A DNA stretch of 64,000 bases, from positions 270,525,054 through 270,589,053 of the forward strand of contig NC_089822.1 in the NCBI RefSeq assembly GCF_035046505.1. The letters run 5' to 3'. Shown piece after piece: positions 22,441-34,559 of this stretch. This DNA comes from Tiliqua scincoides. Taxonomy: Eukaryota > Chordata > Lepidosauria > Squamata > Scincidae. The first letter of the stretch is position 1. Each line of letters starts with the position of its first letter. The notes beneath the pieces are model-generated. The model was not told the DNA's origin and did not search any database. It saw nothing but the letters and a program-made list of their open reading frames with translations. The translations under genes and the position numbers were made by a program.

Positions 22441-24528
22441 AGGTTGTGCAACTAGCTGGCAACTCACTCCTCCTCCCATATAGAAAGCACAGGAAGAGTC
22501 CATCAGCAATCAAGGTGTCCCTGAGGGAATTTAAACTGTGCAGAGCTAGGGGCCCATCCTATCCAACTCTCCAGCACTGATGTAGTCACAATGCAGCCAG
22601 GAGGTAAGGGAACAAATGTTCCCATATCTTGAGGAGGCCTCTGTGACTGCACCCCCTACGCAGGAAGCAGTGCACACCCCTTTGGCCCAGCAGCACCAGC
22701 ACTGGAAAATTGGAAAGGATTGGACCCCTAGTCTCTTTGCCAGCTGCTTCTTGGCACGGCCACAGTGATGCCAAGAGGGTTTGCATCACACGGTACGGGA
22801 GGCCAAAATATCAAGATTTTAAAAATTTGCACATCACCCGGTTCAGCCTGCACCCCCCAGTGAGGCCACTGCACAGCCATTCCCAACTCCAGATCACAAA
22901 GTCTTTTCTCAGCACGCTAATGAGCTGCTTTCCCACAGCGTAGAAAGTGGACACCGCAAGGCCCATCGGGCAGAGGCCTACTTTCTGCCCTTCCACCAGG
23001 TTGACACAGGGTGGGAGGGGGTAGGAGGGACTGAGTGAGAGCTGGGACAGAAGCAGTGAAAAGGTCACAAGCAGTAGCTGCAAGGCTTACGAGGTGACCC
23101 AATCCTTGGCAGCCCTACTCAGAATTAGTCCCACTGTAGCCAGTCATTCAATGAGGGTTGCCCCTCCCTGCTTGTCCTCCTATCCTCCTTCAGAGAACGC
23201 CAATGCTTTGTCCAATGATAATCCCTTCCTTCCTTCCTATCAGAGAGGGGAAAACAGAGCTCAGTCCTGTCTCCCCCTCCTGCTCACATTAACCCTTTCC
23301 TGCTGCACACCCTGTTGGAATGCTGGCCCCATGAGTTTCTTCACATCATGAAAACAGTAAGCGCCTCTAGTCACAGGCAGACTCAAGTCAGCAGGCATGG
23401 GAATGAGTGCCAAGTCAACCTGTGTCCCTGTTGCAGCTGCAATGGGTCCCTCCCCGTCGCTTGCAACTGCTCCCCCTCCAAATGGGACCAGAGCTATGCT
23501 CCGATCGCGTGTGGAGGGGGTTCTGAGAGCTGAGGAGGCTGCACACCTCTGATCTCTGGAAGGCTGACATCACTTCCAATATTGGGTCGAAAACCGGAAG
23601 CAACAATTTTCCATCTCCTGGAGGCATTCTGTGAGCCTCCCTGGCCCTCACGCAGCCTCCCTGGCCCTCAGAACCCCATCCAGTTTTGCCTGGAGTGCAG
23701 TTCCAGTCCCGTTTGGAGGGACATCCCTGTAAGTTGTCCCCTGGGGTGGCACATCTTCCAGCCACACTGCTGGACAGTCCTGGTCTTCATGGGTCCCAGG
23801 TCTGGTTACATGAGTGTCCATCATCATTCCTTCTGGCGGGAGGTGTGGTTGACCAGAAGGACAGAGGATCGGGCTGCCCCCACACAAGGCCAGTATTTTT
23901 CCACTCTGGGGAACTCTCCAGGCATGCAGAAGAACATAAGAACAGCCCCACTGGATCACGGCATAGGTCACCTAGTTCAGCTTCCTGTATCTCACAGCGG
24001 CCCACCAAATGCCCCAGAAGATGCCCCTTCCAATGGCACAACAATACCCTGAACAGATCCAGTGCCTCTTCAGGCAGCTTTGCTAAGCTCAAGTGATGCC
24101 ACTGCTGACCCCTGGCAGAGTCTGGAACTGCATTCTCGCAAACATGTTTTCTCCAGCTCACACCTGCGCATGGAGACACACAGGGAGTCCAGGTGTTGCA
24201 CTGATGACTGCCCTCACTGTTATTACCCAAATCACGGTGTTCTATTCTCCAAAGACCAAGGAACTCTTTTTTCTTAAAGATCATCTTTAACTTCATCAAC
24301 ATAGATAGACTGTGTCTGAAGAAACAGCTGCAGAAATAGTTTCTGGTCCACAGAGAGCTCGGAATGGGATTTCAGCCAGGCAGGGCCTCTGCTGTGAAGC
24401 TTCATATCACCCCCTTCAGATGCAGCCACTGAAAGGACTTGCAGCCTCCACCTGGACTGCAGCCTCCGCCTGGCAAGATGGTCTTGGCTTCCAATCCACG
24501 ACTGGTGTTGGAGAGCAGATGCTGGGAG
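22441..24528 (+). other. Upstream region of the V2R gene
   Basis: The part to about 23,000 is shared with the right arm; from there on it is present only in the left arm. It holds a short antisense CR1 tail (23,929-24,030). Bases 24,130-24,340 are paralogous to 16,100-16,330, which suggests an older tandem duplication of V2R flanking sequence. I could not place a promoter. Confidence 0.5.
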
Positions 24529-24749
24529 ATGACTGCAGCAGGGGTGCCCAGACTGCTGCTGCTGCTCCTGGTCCCTGTGGCCTGGGGGGGCCTAAAGGCA
24601 AAATGCCCCCAGTCTGCGATCAGAGAGCAGAAGGAGCTGCTCAATTACTACAGGCCAGGAGACTACCTCCTCGGTGGGGCCGTTTCCACAACCCGTGTCT
24701 TCTTTCAGCCACGGCCCTTGATTGAGCATCCCTCAATCAGCTTTTCATG
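24529..24749 (+). CDS. V2R exon 1 (signal peptide)
   Basis: Three ATGs are in frame (24,439, 24,478 and 24,529). The last is chosen because it is followed at once by a classic signal peptide ([15 protein letters not shown]) with mature start near KCPQS. The donor is ATG/GTAAGT at 24,750, and the exon ends after two bases of a codon. The segment HPSISFSW-K replaces the usual pre-exon-2 motif. Confidence 0.85.
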
Positions 24750-27700
24750 GTAAGTCAAGAGGGGCTGGTGATGAGGGCTTGGAGGCTGCTACAGCCCCTT
24801 CTGATGTCATGGCTTCCAGCCATCCTGAATTGGAGGGGGGCCTTTTCCTGATGTGTCATTGTCTTGAGTAAATCAGTAATCTTTCTGCATATGGGGGGAA
24901 ATCTGGGAATGCATCCACACACTAAGGCACCATTTGGCGTGCAGTCTGCCACTTCACATCTGTAGTCCCCACACTTGGGGGGAGTCGATGTCGTCCCCAC
25001 TGCTCAGTGGTGGTGGTTTGAAACTGCCTAGATCTGGGCTCCTTGTAGCAAGTCCACATCCCCACCACCTGCAGCCTGAGCAGTGAGTCAGGCAGTAGCA
25101 GTTCTCTGCAGTCCTGAACCCTCCTCTGCCCTCCCCTAAGAGGCTGCTTAGGGAAACCACATCACCAACTGACTCCCAATTTCTCCCCCTTCCCCCCAAC
25201 CTCACAAGTCATGAGCCTGGCCAGGCAGAATGATCAATGATGACTTAATTAATTCCCCTGCAGTCCTCAAGGTGCCACTTCAACACCTGAGCTGTCACCG
25301 AGCCCTGCAGGGCTTCGAAGTTGGGTGCAAATCCTTTGCACACAAGGCCATTGTGATGCCTGAGCTGGGCTCCCCTGACCACCATCCTGACCAATGAAAT
25401 CTTCCCTCCAAAGGTGATGGCAAAAATCCCCCCACCCAGCCCCTAACAGAGAGAGCACCTGCTTTGCATGCCAGGTTCAATCCCTGGCAGTCCAGCCTTT
25501 GAAAGATCCCCACCTGACACCCTGAGGAGCTGCTGCCAGTCAGCGGGCAATGCAGATTTCAGGGGCCAAGGGACTGACTCAGTCCAGGCAGCCTTAGATG
25601 CTCACCTGTGCAGAGGATGGGGGTTGAAGAGGGGCCCTGCCCTGGCTTCCTTTTAGAGTGAAAAGGGTTGCTCACCTCACAGCATGGATGTCCAGTCTGA
25701 CACACCTAAACCCACATATGGGAAACCCCTCATATTTCAGAACTAGACCTGGAGTAGCCACAGTTCTGACCCCCAGCAAAATCCAGACCTTTGCATCAAC
25801 AATCCAGCACAGTCCTTTTGTTTCAGGAAAGGATCCACACAGAACTGGCTCATCCTGTCCTTCCTGTTTGCCACTGAGAAGATCAACCGGGACCCCAGGC
25901 TCTTGCCCAATGTCACTCTGGGCTACAACATCTACAACACCTATTCTGATGCCCGAGTGACTTCCGATGCCCTTGTAGACCTGCTCTCCACTGGAGAGAC
26001 CCGTGTCCCAAACTATAGCTGTGGAAGGCAGAGACGGCTGCTGGCAGTTCTTGAAGGGGCTGAAGCTGGCCTCTCCAGCCATATTTCAGCCATGTTGACT
26101 GCCTACAAAATTCCCCAGGTGAGAGTGGGTGGAGGGCACAGGCTGCGTCTCGTCCCACGTGGCTGCCTCCCATCCAAAAATGAGGTGGGGCATGCAGTGT
26201 GTGAGTGGGCTGAACAGAGAAGCACTGCCTAGTTCCGTGGACGTGTCCTTGCAGTGGGTGGGGGCTTCCTTGCATCAGAATGAAAAAGGGTTTTGCTCAC
26301 TGTTAACAGCTCAGGCCACCAAATATGTGACCTGAAGATAAATCCAAACATCCATCTCTCCTTTCCCTCCCCAGGTCAGTTATGCTTTCACGTCTCGTGG
26401 TCTGAATGACAGAACTCGGGCCCCCTTTTTCTATCGGACGGTCCCCAAAGAGCCCCAGTACGTGGGGGTGGTCGGGCTGCTCCTGCACTTCCAGTGGTCC
26501 TGGGTCGCTCTGGTTGCTCCAGACACTGACAATGGAGAGCGGTTCATCAGGACCTTGACACCCGAGTTAACTCAGAGTGGCATTTGCGTCGCTTACTCCC
26601 AGAGCATTCCAGGGATAACTACACGTAATGTGGTGATCCTTAAGGAGTCATTCCTCAAGGAGAGACAAGTCAATGTGTTCCTTTACCATGCAGAGACCGA
26701 TGCCTTCATAGATATAATATTAATTATACAACAGGCAGTTGCAATGTTAAAAAAACCCATAGTGGGGAAAATCTGGATCACAACAGCCTTTTGGGACATC
26801 AGCTTGGAGCTGAGGTTCAGTCGTTTATCTTTCCAGCACATTCAGGGTCTTTTTTCCTTCTGCATCCAGTCAATGAAAAGGACAAATTACAATGATTTCG
26901 AAAAGCTTCTCTTCACCTGGCAGCGGTTAGTGGAGGGGGGATTTCACTGTGCGTTTCCGAAGCCTGTTCTGTCTGTGAAAGGCTGGACGAGGTGCAGAGA
27001 AAGACCGCAGCCCCTGCCTTGGGACGTGATGGAAAAAGCCCTGGCCACGGACAGCTATGCCATCCACAGCGCTGTTCAGACCGTGGCGCAAGCCTTACAT
27101 GCCGCGTCTTCGTCTCGACTCCGGCGGAGGGTGGTGGAGGCCGGAGGCAGCCTGGAGGTTCCGAGGGTGCAGCCGTGGCAGGTACTCCTCTCCCCACCCA
27201 GACAGTCAGGGCTACTGATGGGCCTTGGAACAAGGTCAGAAGGAAGTGCAATGGCACATATCTTTCAGGGAAATCCAGTAGTGAATCTCCCTGCACAGGT
27301 CCTTCTCTCTGCCCCCTCCAAGTGGCTCCAGGGGACACAGACCATCCAGCAGCAGCCCCCGGGCAGGGCCTAGGAGAGGGGATAAAGGGGGTAATTTGTA
27401 CCCGGGTAAAAAGGGAGCCAAAGGAGGGGGCCCAGAAATTTCCTGGGATCTGACGTTTTCCAGTCTCAGCCAGACTCACTGTCCACATAGGATGCTGGGG
27501 GCATTGCCGTGGGCACGTGGCTGCAACTGTTGCCACAAGCCATACGCACCAGACTCAGGAACATTCCTGAACAGTGTCACATCTGCGAGGAAGCTGGCCT
27601 GCTACAGTGGATCCACTTCTCATGAAGGAGTGGAGAGGAGCTCAGGGACACAGCTGTGGGACTGCAGCTGCTGCAGAAGTCTGTTCTGGTGTAAACAGGA

Positions 27701-30700
27701 CGCTTTTCTTTCTGGGGTGAGTCTGAACGCTCGTCTCCTGCAATGGTTTTCTGTATTGGAAAGATCTGAGAGAGACTTAGGAGGGGGTTTGGTTTTCCTT
27801 ATTACTGTATCTAGTGGCCAATGCCGGGCAGGCAGGTAGACCTGAGTTCTGCTTCGGGAAGACTGGTAGACCTGGGCTCCAAAGACTGTTCTGTCTGTTG
27901 CCACTTTTCCCCTGACTGTTTGGCCCCCATTACCGCCCGCCACTCTTTTTCACTCTCTCTCTATCTCTCTCAGTCAAAGCCTGTGCCTGCATGGGAGTGT
28001 GTGTGTGGGGGAGGACTAGAGATCACACTTGTGGCCAGGATGCCTTTGCAATGATTCTCAAAATCCTTCCCTTGATCTGGGCAGACGGTGCTGCAGATCT
28101 ACACATCTAGCTTAGCTCAGTTGCAGTGCAGGTCAGGCCGGCTTCATACAGATTTCACACCTGGAGCAGAACATTCACATGCCTCTGTGAAGGAAAAATG
28201 GGGGGTGGGGCGGCCGGGGCATAGCTGTGCCTTATGGAGAGCTCATAGTTCACTGCCCCTGCTTTCCGCTACCCTCTGTTTACTAGGGAAACTGGTAGTT
28301 GAGTCCACACCACAATCAAAGCCAGACAGAAAGAGAACACCTTGAGAAAGCCCCATTCATAAGAACGTAAGAAGAGCCCTGCTGGATCAGGCCGAAGGCC
28401 CACCTAGTCCAGCTTCCTGTATCTCACAGTGGCCCACCAGATGCCCCAGGGAGCACACAAGACAACAGGCACAACCTGCTTCCCGTTGACCTCCCCTGCA
28501 TCTGGCCATCAGAGACAGACTGCCTCTAAAACCAAGAGCTTGCACAGACCTACTATGACTTGTAACCCGTAATGAACTTCTCCTCCAGAAATTGGCCCAG
28601 TCCCCTCTTAAAGGCATCCAGACAAGATGCCATCACTACTTCTTGTGGCAAAGAGTTCCATAAACCAATTACACGCTGGGTTAAGAAATATTTTCTTTGT
28701 CTGTCCTAACTCTCCCAACACTCAACCCTGGATGCCTGCTGGTGCAAGTAAGGCCACACAGGTGTTGGGAGGGAGGTGGGAAGAGGGTGAAACAAGTAGA
28801 TGGCAGAACAGGAAGCACTTTCTAGACCCCATTTCCCTTCACCTGTCAAAGCAGTCATGCACCAGTGATATTGCTTACACAGGTCCAAGTTGACCCATGG
28901 CGACAGTGGGGGCTTACCCTGAAGGAGGGGAACAAATGTTCCTTTCCTCCAAGGAGGCCTCAGCATGCCCAAACTCCCTCCCCTCATGGGATTCAGCAAA
29001 TGCCACGTTGGGGCTGCTCTGTTACCACATGGGGAGTTGCGGAGATCGAGTTGCCTGTGTCTCTCCTGGACTGAGTCAGGATTAAAGGCAGAGGCGTTCC
29101 TGGAGGGGGCAAGTGGGGTAGATCTGCCTCTGGGCAGCAGAATAGAAAACGGGGGTTAGAGAAACCAACCAATCAGCCGTTTTCATTGGCATCGTCCCTG
29201 ACTCATAGGAGATTCAGTCTCTGTGAAGCACCCAACACGGTTCCCTGACCTCTGATGTTTCTCTTTTGTGCCAGCTCCATCCTTTCCTGAGGAACTTTGG
29301 GGTCTACAACACTTCCCTGGACGGCATGTATCTGGATAGGAACGGGGATCTGGCAGCCGACTTTGACATAGTGAACTGGGTGGTTTTTCCCAACAAGTCT
29401 GTTGTCAGAGTGGCAGTTGGGAGTCTGGCAAGACGACACAGCCCACCAGGCCTCCATGTCACCATAGGCCAGGGCGCCATTGAGTGGCCTGAACGGTTCA
29501 ACCAGGTGGGGAAATCCATGATTTCTAACATCTAATAAAATATTAGATGCATCTTCTCAAGATTCAAAAAATGAGAGTCCTTTTCCTGCCCACATATTTT
29601 GCAAGACAAAACTTCTGACAGCAGGAGTAGAGCAAAGGCAGGAGCAGTGTGTGATGGGCAGGCAACAAATGTGGGTTCTGGTGGCACCAAACAGGGCTAA
29701 ACATGGCTGGGGCAGCCACAACTAAACCACAATGCAAAACAAGGCGGGGGGTCCCTGAGTTTGCAGTCAGTGACTTAAACTGGCAGCTGGAGAAGCTGAC
29801 CTGCAACAAGTGGAAGAGCCTCCTCTGTTGACAGGGCAGAATGTCTTTAACAAAGTCTTAGACCCATATCAGTCCTGTTACAGTTTGGGTTGGGGAATGG
29901 AACTGCCTGGGTGTCCTTGGAGGTCAACCCACAGCAGAATCTGGGTGGGCAAGTGTGTTCTGCAGTGGAATTCGGCACCATCAGCTATGATGCTATACGG
30001 CAGGGGTGCTCAATACTTCGATCGCGATCGACGGGTCGATTGCGAGGCAAAATGAGTCGATCGCAGGCTTCTCTCCTGTCCACGCATTCCTGGGAGTGAG
30101 CCCCTGGCAGGCTTGTGAGGCCAGGGAGTGAACCTAGGGAGTGAGCCCTGGGAGCCCAAGGAGTGAGCCCAGGGAGCCCAGGTAGTGAGCACCTGGCAGG
30201 CTCCTCCCTGGGAGAGGAGCCGCTGGCAGGCTTCTCTCCTGTCCACGCATCCCTGGGAGTGAGCCCCGTTGACTCTACTGGGGCTGACTTACCTTTCCCC
30301 TGTTTTTGCACTGGTATGTATGGAGATCTGCCCCCCCCCCCAAATTCCATCTGTTGGTTCTGTGTGCAAGGGGTTTTGCACTGGTCTTGCTGTGATGTCT
30401 ATATAGAGATCTTCCCTCCCCCACAACTTTCCCCTGTTTTTGCACTGGTCTGTATAGAGATCTGCCCCCCCACTTGTATTGGAAGGAGGGTGAGGAGGTA
30501 GATATGGTGTCAGCAGTGGCCCCTTTAAGTGTAAGGCCTGGGCATCCAGCAGAGTGTGCTGCACAGCTGCAGCCACTTGAAGGCAATAGGGCCCTCAGGG
30601 ATATAAGAGCACCTGAGGCAGGAAGGGCTCCACTTATTTATGTGAGTCAGCCTTTTCCTACATGAAGATCATTAAGTCCAAGTACTGTTCCACCATGACT

Positions 30701-33700
30701 GATGAACATTTGGAAGTGTACTTGAGGCTGGCTGTCAGCAGCTACTGTCCGGACTATGCATCCTTGGCTGATTCACTTCAGTGCAAGTCATCAAAGTAAA
30801 TTCAAGTAATTACAAAAATGTTTATAGTTAATTATGTTCTGTTGTGCAATATTGGCTCATGCAGTTATGCAAGGTACACCAACATACATTGTACACATAA
30901 ATGTTATATGTTATGATGGCGTGAACATTGTAAAAAAACTTTGGTAGATCTCTGGGCCTTGCTGGGTTTCAAAGTAGCTCTCGAGCCAAAAAAGTGTGAG
31001 CACCCCTGCTGTACGGGACCACCTGGCCACTCTGGGGTTGGGGGCAGTGTGTGCTGCTGGTTCCAGACTTGCTGGAGAGTGGTCTGCATGTGGCAGCACT
31101 GGGGCTCTGTCCTTTGACCTCCTGATTCCCACAGGATCCTACCTTGTCAGGAGCCCATGCTACTGAATGTCTTTGTGGAACTTCTGGGAGAGCCGGGATT
31201 TGGAGTGCAGCATCACCATGAGGATCAGGGAGGGGTCTTTTCCCAATTCTGCCCCCAAGCTCTGCCCTCAAGAACTGTCTTGGGTGCCTGCTAACCTCAG
31301 ACTCGAGGTCCTGTTGGGTCCCCCCAACTGTGTGACTCACTGCTACAGACAAACTGCTCCCCCATCAAACAGATTCTCCTTGATGTGCCTTGTCTTCGTG
31401 CTTAGACCCTGCCTCAGTCGAGGTGTACCGCAAGCTGCCTCCCAGGATACAGCAAGCTGATTCAGGAAGGAAGGCCGCTGTGCTGCTACACGTGTGCTCG
31501 GTGCGCAGAAGGGACCGTCTCCTCCCATGAAGGTGGGGGGCTCCAGAGCGATGGGCTGTTCGTGGGGAGTGGGGCAAAGGTTGACTCAGACCCATTCTGT
31601 GGAGGTGTCCAGACATTCCTTAAGTCAGAGCCCTTCTTGCTTTGTCTACCTTTAATAGCCATCATTTATCTCACAAAATGCTTAGCAAGAAATTACTCCG
31701 GACAGTAAACTGAGGCTGCAGGTGGGGGGGAGAAGTGGGGGCCGGACTGGACACAGCCAGCTGCAGGCTCTCCCTGTGGTTCAAACTGCATTACTGTCTG
31801 TTCGCGAAAACTTCCTAAATAAGTGACACGGCAGTAGGAGGTTGGTTGGGTTCTCTTTGGCCAGTACGTCAACCTGCCTCGGCCTGTCTGTCCATCCCCA
31901 GTGCTTTGTGCTCCAGCCCAGGGCCAGCCCGGACCCCCAGCCTCTGAGGCAGCCTGCCGAGTCCTGCCCTCCCACCTGATGCCCCACCCTCTGTGTGGTC
32001 CTCTGCAGCCCCACTTGCCCCTGCCTTTTCCAGGCCCTGCAGCGGGAGGAGAGGAGAGTGGGGAGCTTCAGTGTCTTCTCTGTTGTTCGCTCCTCCGCAT
32101 TCCTCTTCCATTTCCTTCCTGCTTCTCAATCCCGGGAATGGAAGGAGGGGGAGGCAGAGCTGGTGACCCCTGCCCAGCTGTGCCTAGAGTGACTGCCTCG
32201 GTTGACATGCACAGACCAGCCCAGATCCCAGTCCTGAGGGTCGCTTTCAGGCACTGGTGACAATTGAACCTGCCTGTCTGCACTTCAGTCCCGTCTCCTT
32301 CCACGGAATGTCACCCTCCCTTCTCTCCTCTGCACGTTGTCGGAAGCCAAGGACTCCCCCAGCCTGGATCAGTTGAGGTCTCTTGCAAAAGTGCTCACCT
32401 GCAACAGTGTTCGTGGAATGAAGTCAGACACGAGGCTCAGTCCTGGGCCCAGCAGAATGTGTGTTCCACTTGTATGTTCCAGAATGTATGTTCCAGAATG
32501 TATGTTCATTATGTTTGTCATAATGAATGATGTGTGTGCACTTGTGTGTGTGTGGGGGGGGGGAGCTGCATATTGCAAGGATCCCTTGATGGTGCACTGT
32601 ATATTTTGGCATTCCTATCAATGGGGACCAGGCCACCTAGTGCCAGGGGCAAAAAATAACAGCATTGCACACTAAGCAAATTCATATTCCAAGCCAGAAA
32701 ATTGCAGACTTCACAATGCTGTTATTTTTTGCCCCTGGCACTAGGTGGCCTGGTCCCCATTGATAGGAATGCCAAAATATACAGTGCACCATCAAGGGAT
32801 CCTTGCAATATGCAGCTCCCCCCCCCCCACACACACACACAAGTGCACACACATCATTCATTATGACAAACATTTGGTTAGTGAATAATAAACCCAACTC
32901 TCTCCATACTATTTTTCTATTGCAACAAAAGAGCAGAAACTAATCTGTGCAGGAAGGGCCCAGTTCTATCTCCGTTTATTGGTTTGCATGTGGCAGAGCA
33001 GCAGGGAAGTGAAAAAGTTTTGATGCTGAGCAGACTGTTGCTCCCCAAGGACGTTAGATTACATGAAGGAGCTTGGAATAGTTCCATTTGCAAATTCTCA
33101 CTCCGGCAGTTAATTTGGCAATGACAGCTCCAAGAGGCCCACGAGCAGAAAAGAACAGAAATGAACATTGGCTTTGTGTTTGTCAGGAAAACCCGCTTCT
33201 TGAAACTGCACGGCCTCCAAAGCAACGGAATGTCATCACAAGTGGCAGTTCCACATGGTCAAAGTCCTCTTACCTGGGACACCTCCATGTGACTGCTGGT
33301 GACTGCTGGTGCGCCGAGTAGCGCATGGCCAGAGCACCTGTGGGAAGGCTGGAGCCTTCCTGTGTGTGTCGCTGACACCTGCTGGAGCAGGTCAGCCAGT
33401 GGGAGGGGGGAGCGGGCTAAGGGCAGGGAGGAAGGGGGCCGGAGGGGGGAGCGAAGGGAGGGCAGAGTTATCGGACACACACACCCCCGCTCAAGCTAGA
33501 TACATTGTGGGTGTTACTAGCATGGCTGTATTGGTGGGGGGGAGTTGATTGGGCTGACAGACTATTAGGGATGTAATGCAGATTAAATGATATTGGAGAC
33601 ACTGATTTTTTTCCATTTCAGATGCAGATCATTGCGACAAGTGTCCGGAAGACCAGCATCCAAACAAAGCCCAGACTCAGTGTGTCCCCAAAGTCATAAC

Positions 33701-34532
33701 TTTCCTGTCCTACGAAGACCACCTGGGGGCCTCTCTGACGTCTTTCGCCCTGCTCTTCTCCCTAACCACGGGTTTTGTGTTAGGAGCCTTCATCAAACAC
33801 CGTGAGACTCCGGTAGTCAAGGCCAACAACCGGGACCTCTCCTACGTCCTCCTCGCCTCCCTCCTGCTCTCCTTTTTGTCCTCCTTTCTGTTCATCGGCC
33901 GGCCAAGGAGGGTGACCTGCCTCCTCCGCCAAATGGCCTTCAGCATCATCTTCTCCCTGGCCCTCTCCTCTGTCTTGGCCAAAACCGTCACCGTGGTGGT
34001 GGCCTTCATGGCCACCAAACCAGGAAGCAGGATGCGGAGGTGGCTGGGGAAGGGCTTGGCCAACGCCATCATCCTCTCGTGCTCCGCTGTCCAGCTCGGA
34101 CTCTGCACCGCCTGGTTGGGGATCTCTCCACCCTTCCCAGAATCCGACAGGCACTCCCAGCCCGGCCAAATCATCCTGCAATGCAACGCGGGGTCCGTCT
34201 CCCTGTTCTATGGCGCTTTGGGCTACCTGGGCTTCCTGGCCTCCATCTGCTTCACAGGGGCCTTCCTGGCCAGGCGGCTGCCCGGGGCCTTCAACGAGGC
34301 CAAGCTGCTCACCTTCAGCATGCTGGTCTTCTGCAGCGTCTGGGTGGCCTTTGTGCCCGCCTACCTGAGCATGAAGGGGAAGCACACGGTGGCTGTGCAG
34401 GTCTTCTCCATCCTGGCCTCCAGCGCCGGGCTGCTGGGCTGCCTCTTTTTCCCCAAATGCTACATTATTTTTCTGAGGCCAGATCTGAATAGAAAGGAAC
34501 AGCTAATGATGAAAAGGAAAGATAGTGTCTAA
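24529..34532 (+). CDS. Vomeronasal type-2 receptor, intact, six exons
   Basis: This is the gene-level entry. Exons are 24,529-24,749, 25,827-26,118, 26,375-27,181, 29,275-29,505, 31,406-31,532 and 33,622-34,532. All have AG/GT borders, matching phases and no internal stop. The joined length is 862 codons plus stop, normal for V2Rs. The order is signal peptide, a Venus-flytrap ligand domain (about residues 60-515), a cysteine-rich domain (518-565) and seven membrane helices (about 580-840). Signatures include [46 protein letters not shown] and PKCYI-x-FLRPDLN. V2Rs are family C G-protein-coupled receptors of vomeronasal sensory neurons that detect peptide and other pheromones through Gαo. Expression and function are inferred. 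A hAT element and a CR1 lie in its introns, and its partner in the right arm is a pseudogene. Confidence 0.92.
25827..26118 (+). CDS. V2R exon 2 (ligand domain, lobe 1)
   Basis: The acceptor TTTGTTTCAG ends at 25,826; the first base completes a Trp codon with exon 1. It encodes [26 protein letters not shown] and [14 protein letters not shown], which are standard V2R exon 2 motifs. The donor is CCAG/GTGAGA at 26,119. Length 292 bases. Confidence 0.92.
26375..27181 (+). CDS. V2R exon 3 (main ligand-binding exon)
   Basis: The 807-base exon runs between CTCCCCAG and a donor GTACTC at 27,182, in phase 0 at both ends. It encodes [48 protein letters not shown] and [10 protein letters not shown], and ends with VPRVQPWQ. 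It is open throughout. This exon forms most of the Venus-flytrap domain. Confidence 0.93.
28357..28735 (-). mobile_element. CR1 3' fragment in V2R intron 3
   Basis: Antisense CR1 3' tail and the last codons of ORF2, decayed. It lies in the part of the left arm that the right arm lacks. Confidence 0.85.
29275..29505 (+). CDS. V2R exon 4
   Basis: The 231-base exon has acceptor TTTTGTGCCAG and donor CCAG/GTGGGG at 29,506, in phase 0 at both ends. It encodes [43 protein letters not shown] and FNQ, the standard V2R exon 4. It is missing from the right arm. Confidence 0.92.
30001..31008 (+). mobile_element. hAT transposon, internally deleted, in V2R intron 4
   Basis: The terminal inverted repeats are CAGGGGTGCTCA (30,001) and TGAGCACCCCTG (ending 31,008). 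They are flanked by an 8-base target duplication, CTATACGG on the left and CTGTACGG on the right (one mismatch). Near 30,643-30,805 a frame encodes the C-terminal hAT dimerisation region ([30 protein letters not shown]) ending in a stop. The rest of the transposase is gone. About 120 bases before it resemble the unclassified repeat at 21,780-22,440. Non-autonomous in its present form. Confidence 0.9.
31406..31532 (+). CDS. V2R exon 5 (cysteine-rich domain)
   Basis: The acceptor is CGTGCTTAG and the donor GAAG/GTGGGG at 31,533; the exon ends in phase 1. It encodes [34 protein letters not shown]. The cysteine spacing matches the V2R and calcium-sensing receptor cysteine-rich domain. The right-arm copy is 41,067-41,193. 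Confidence 0.9.
32512..32872. repeat. Near-perfect 156-base hairpin
   Basis: The left strand 32,512-32,667 and right strand 32,714-32,872 are inverted copies of each other around a 46-base loop. They appear to differ only in the lengths of the G/C and TG/CA runs. The hairpin lies in intron 5 of the V2R gene, in a block of about 0.83 kb (32,479-33,295) that the right arm lacks. No known transposon ends are evident. Confidence 0.85.
33622..34532 (+). CDS. V2R exon 6 (seven-transmembrane exon)
   Basis: The acceptor TTCCATTTCAG ends at 33,621 and the stop is TAA at 34,530-34,532. The exon begins with the last cysteine motif ([13 protein letters not shown]). It then encodes seven hydrophobic helices, the NRDLSYVLL loop, the third intracellular loop FNEAKLLTF and a short tail after [13 protein letters not shown]. 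It is open, in frame with exon 5 and complete. Confidence 0.95.
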
Positions 34533-34559
34533 CTCACTGTTGGGCCAACCGCAACTTCC

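Noticed and set aside
33780-34385. Long antisense open frame of 201 codons opposite V2R exon 6
   Set aside because: Shadow of a GC-rich coding exon; composition is Glu/Gly/Gln-rich without a domain, and the same shadow appears opposite the right-arm pseudogene.
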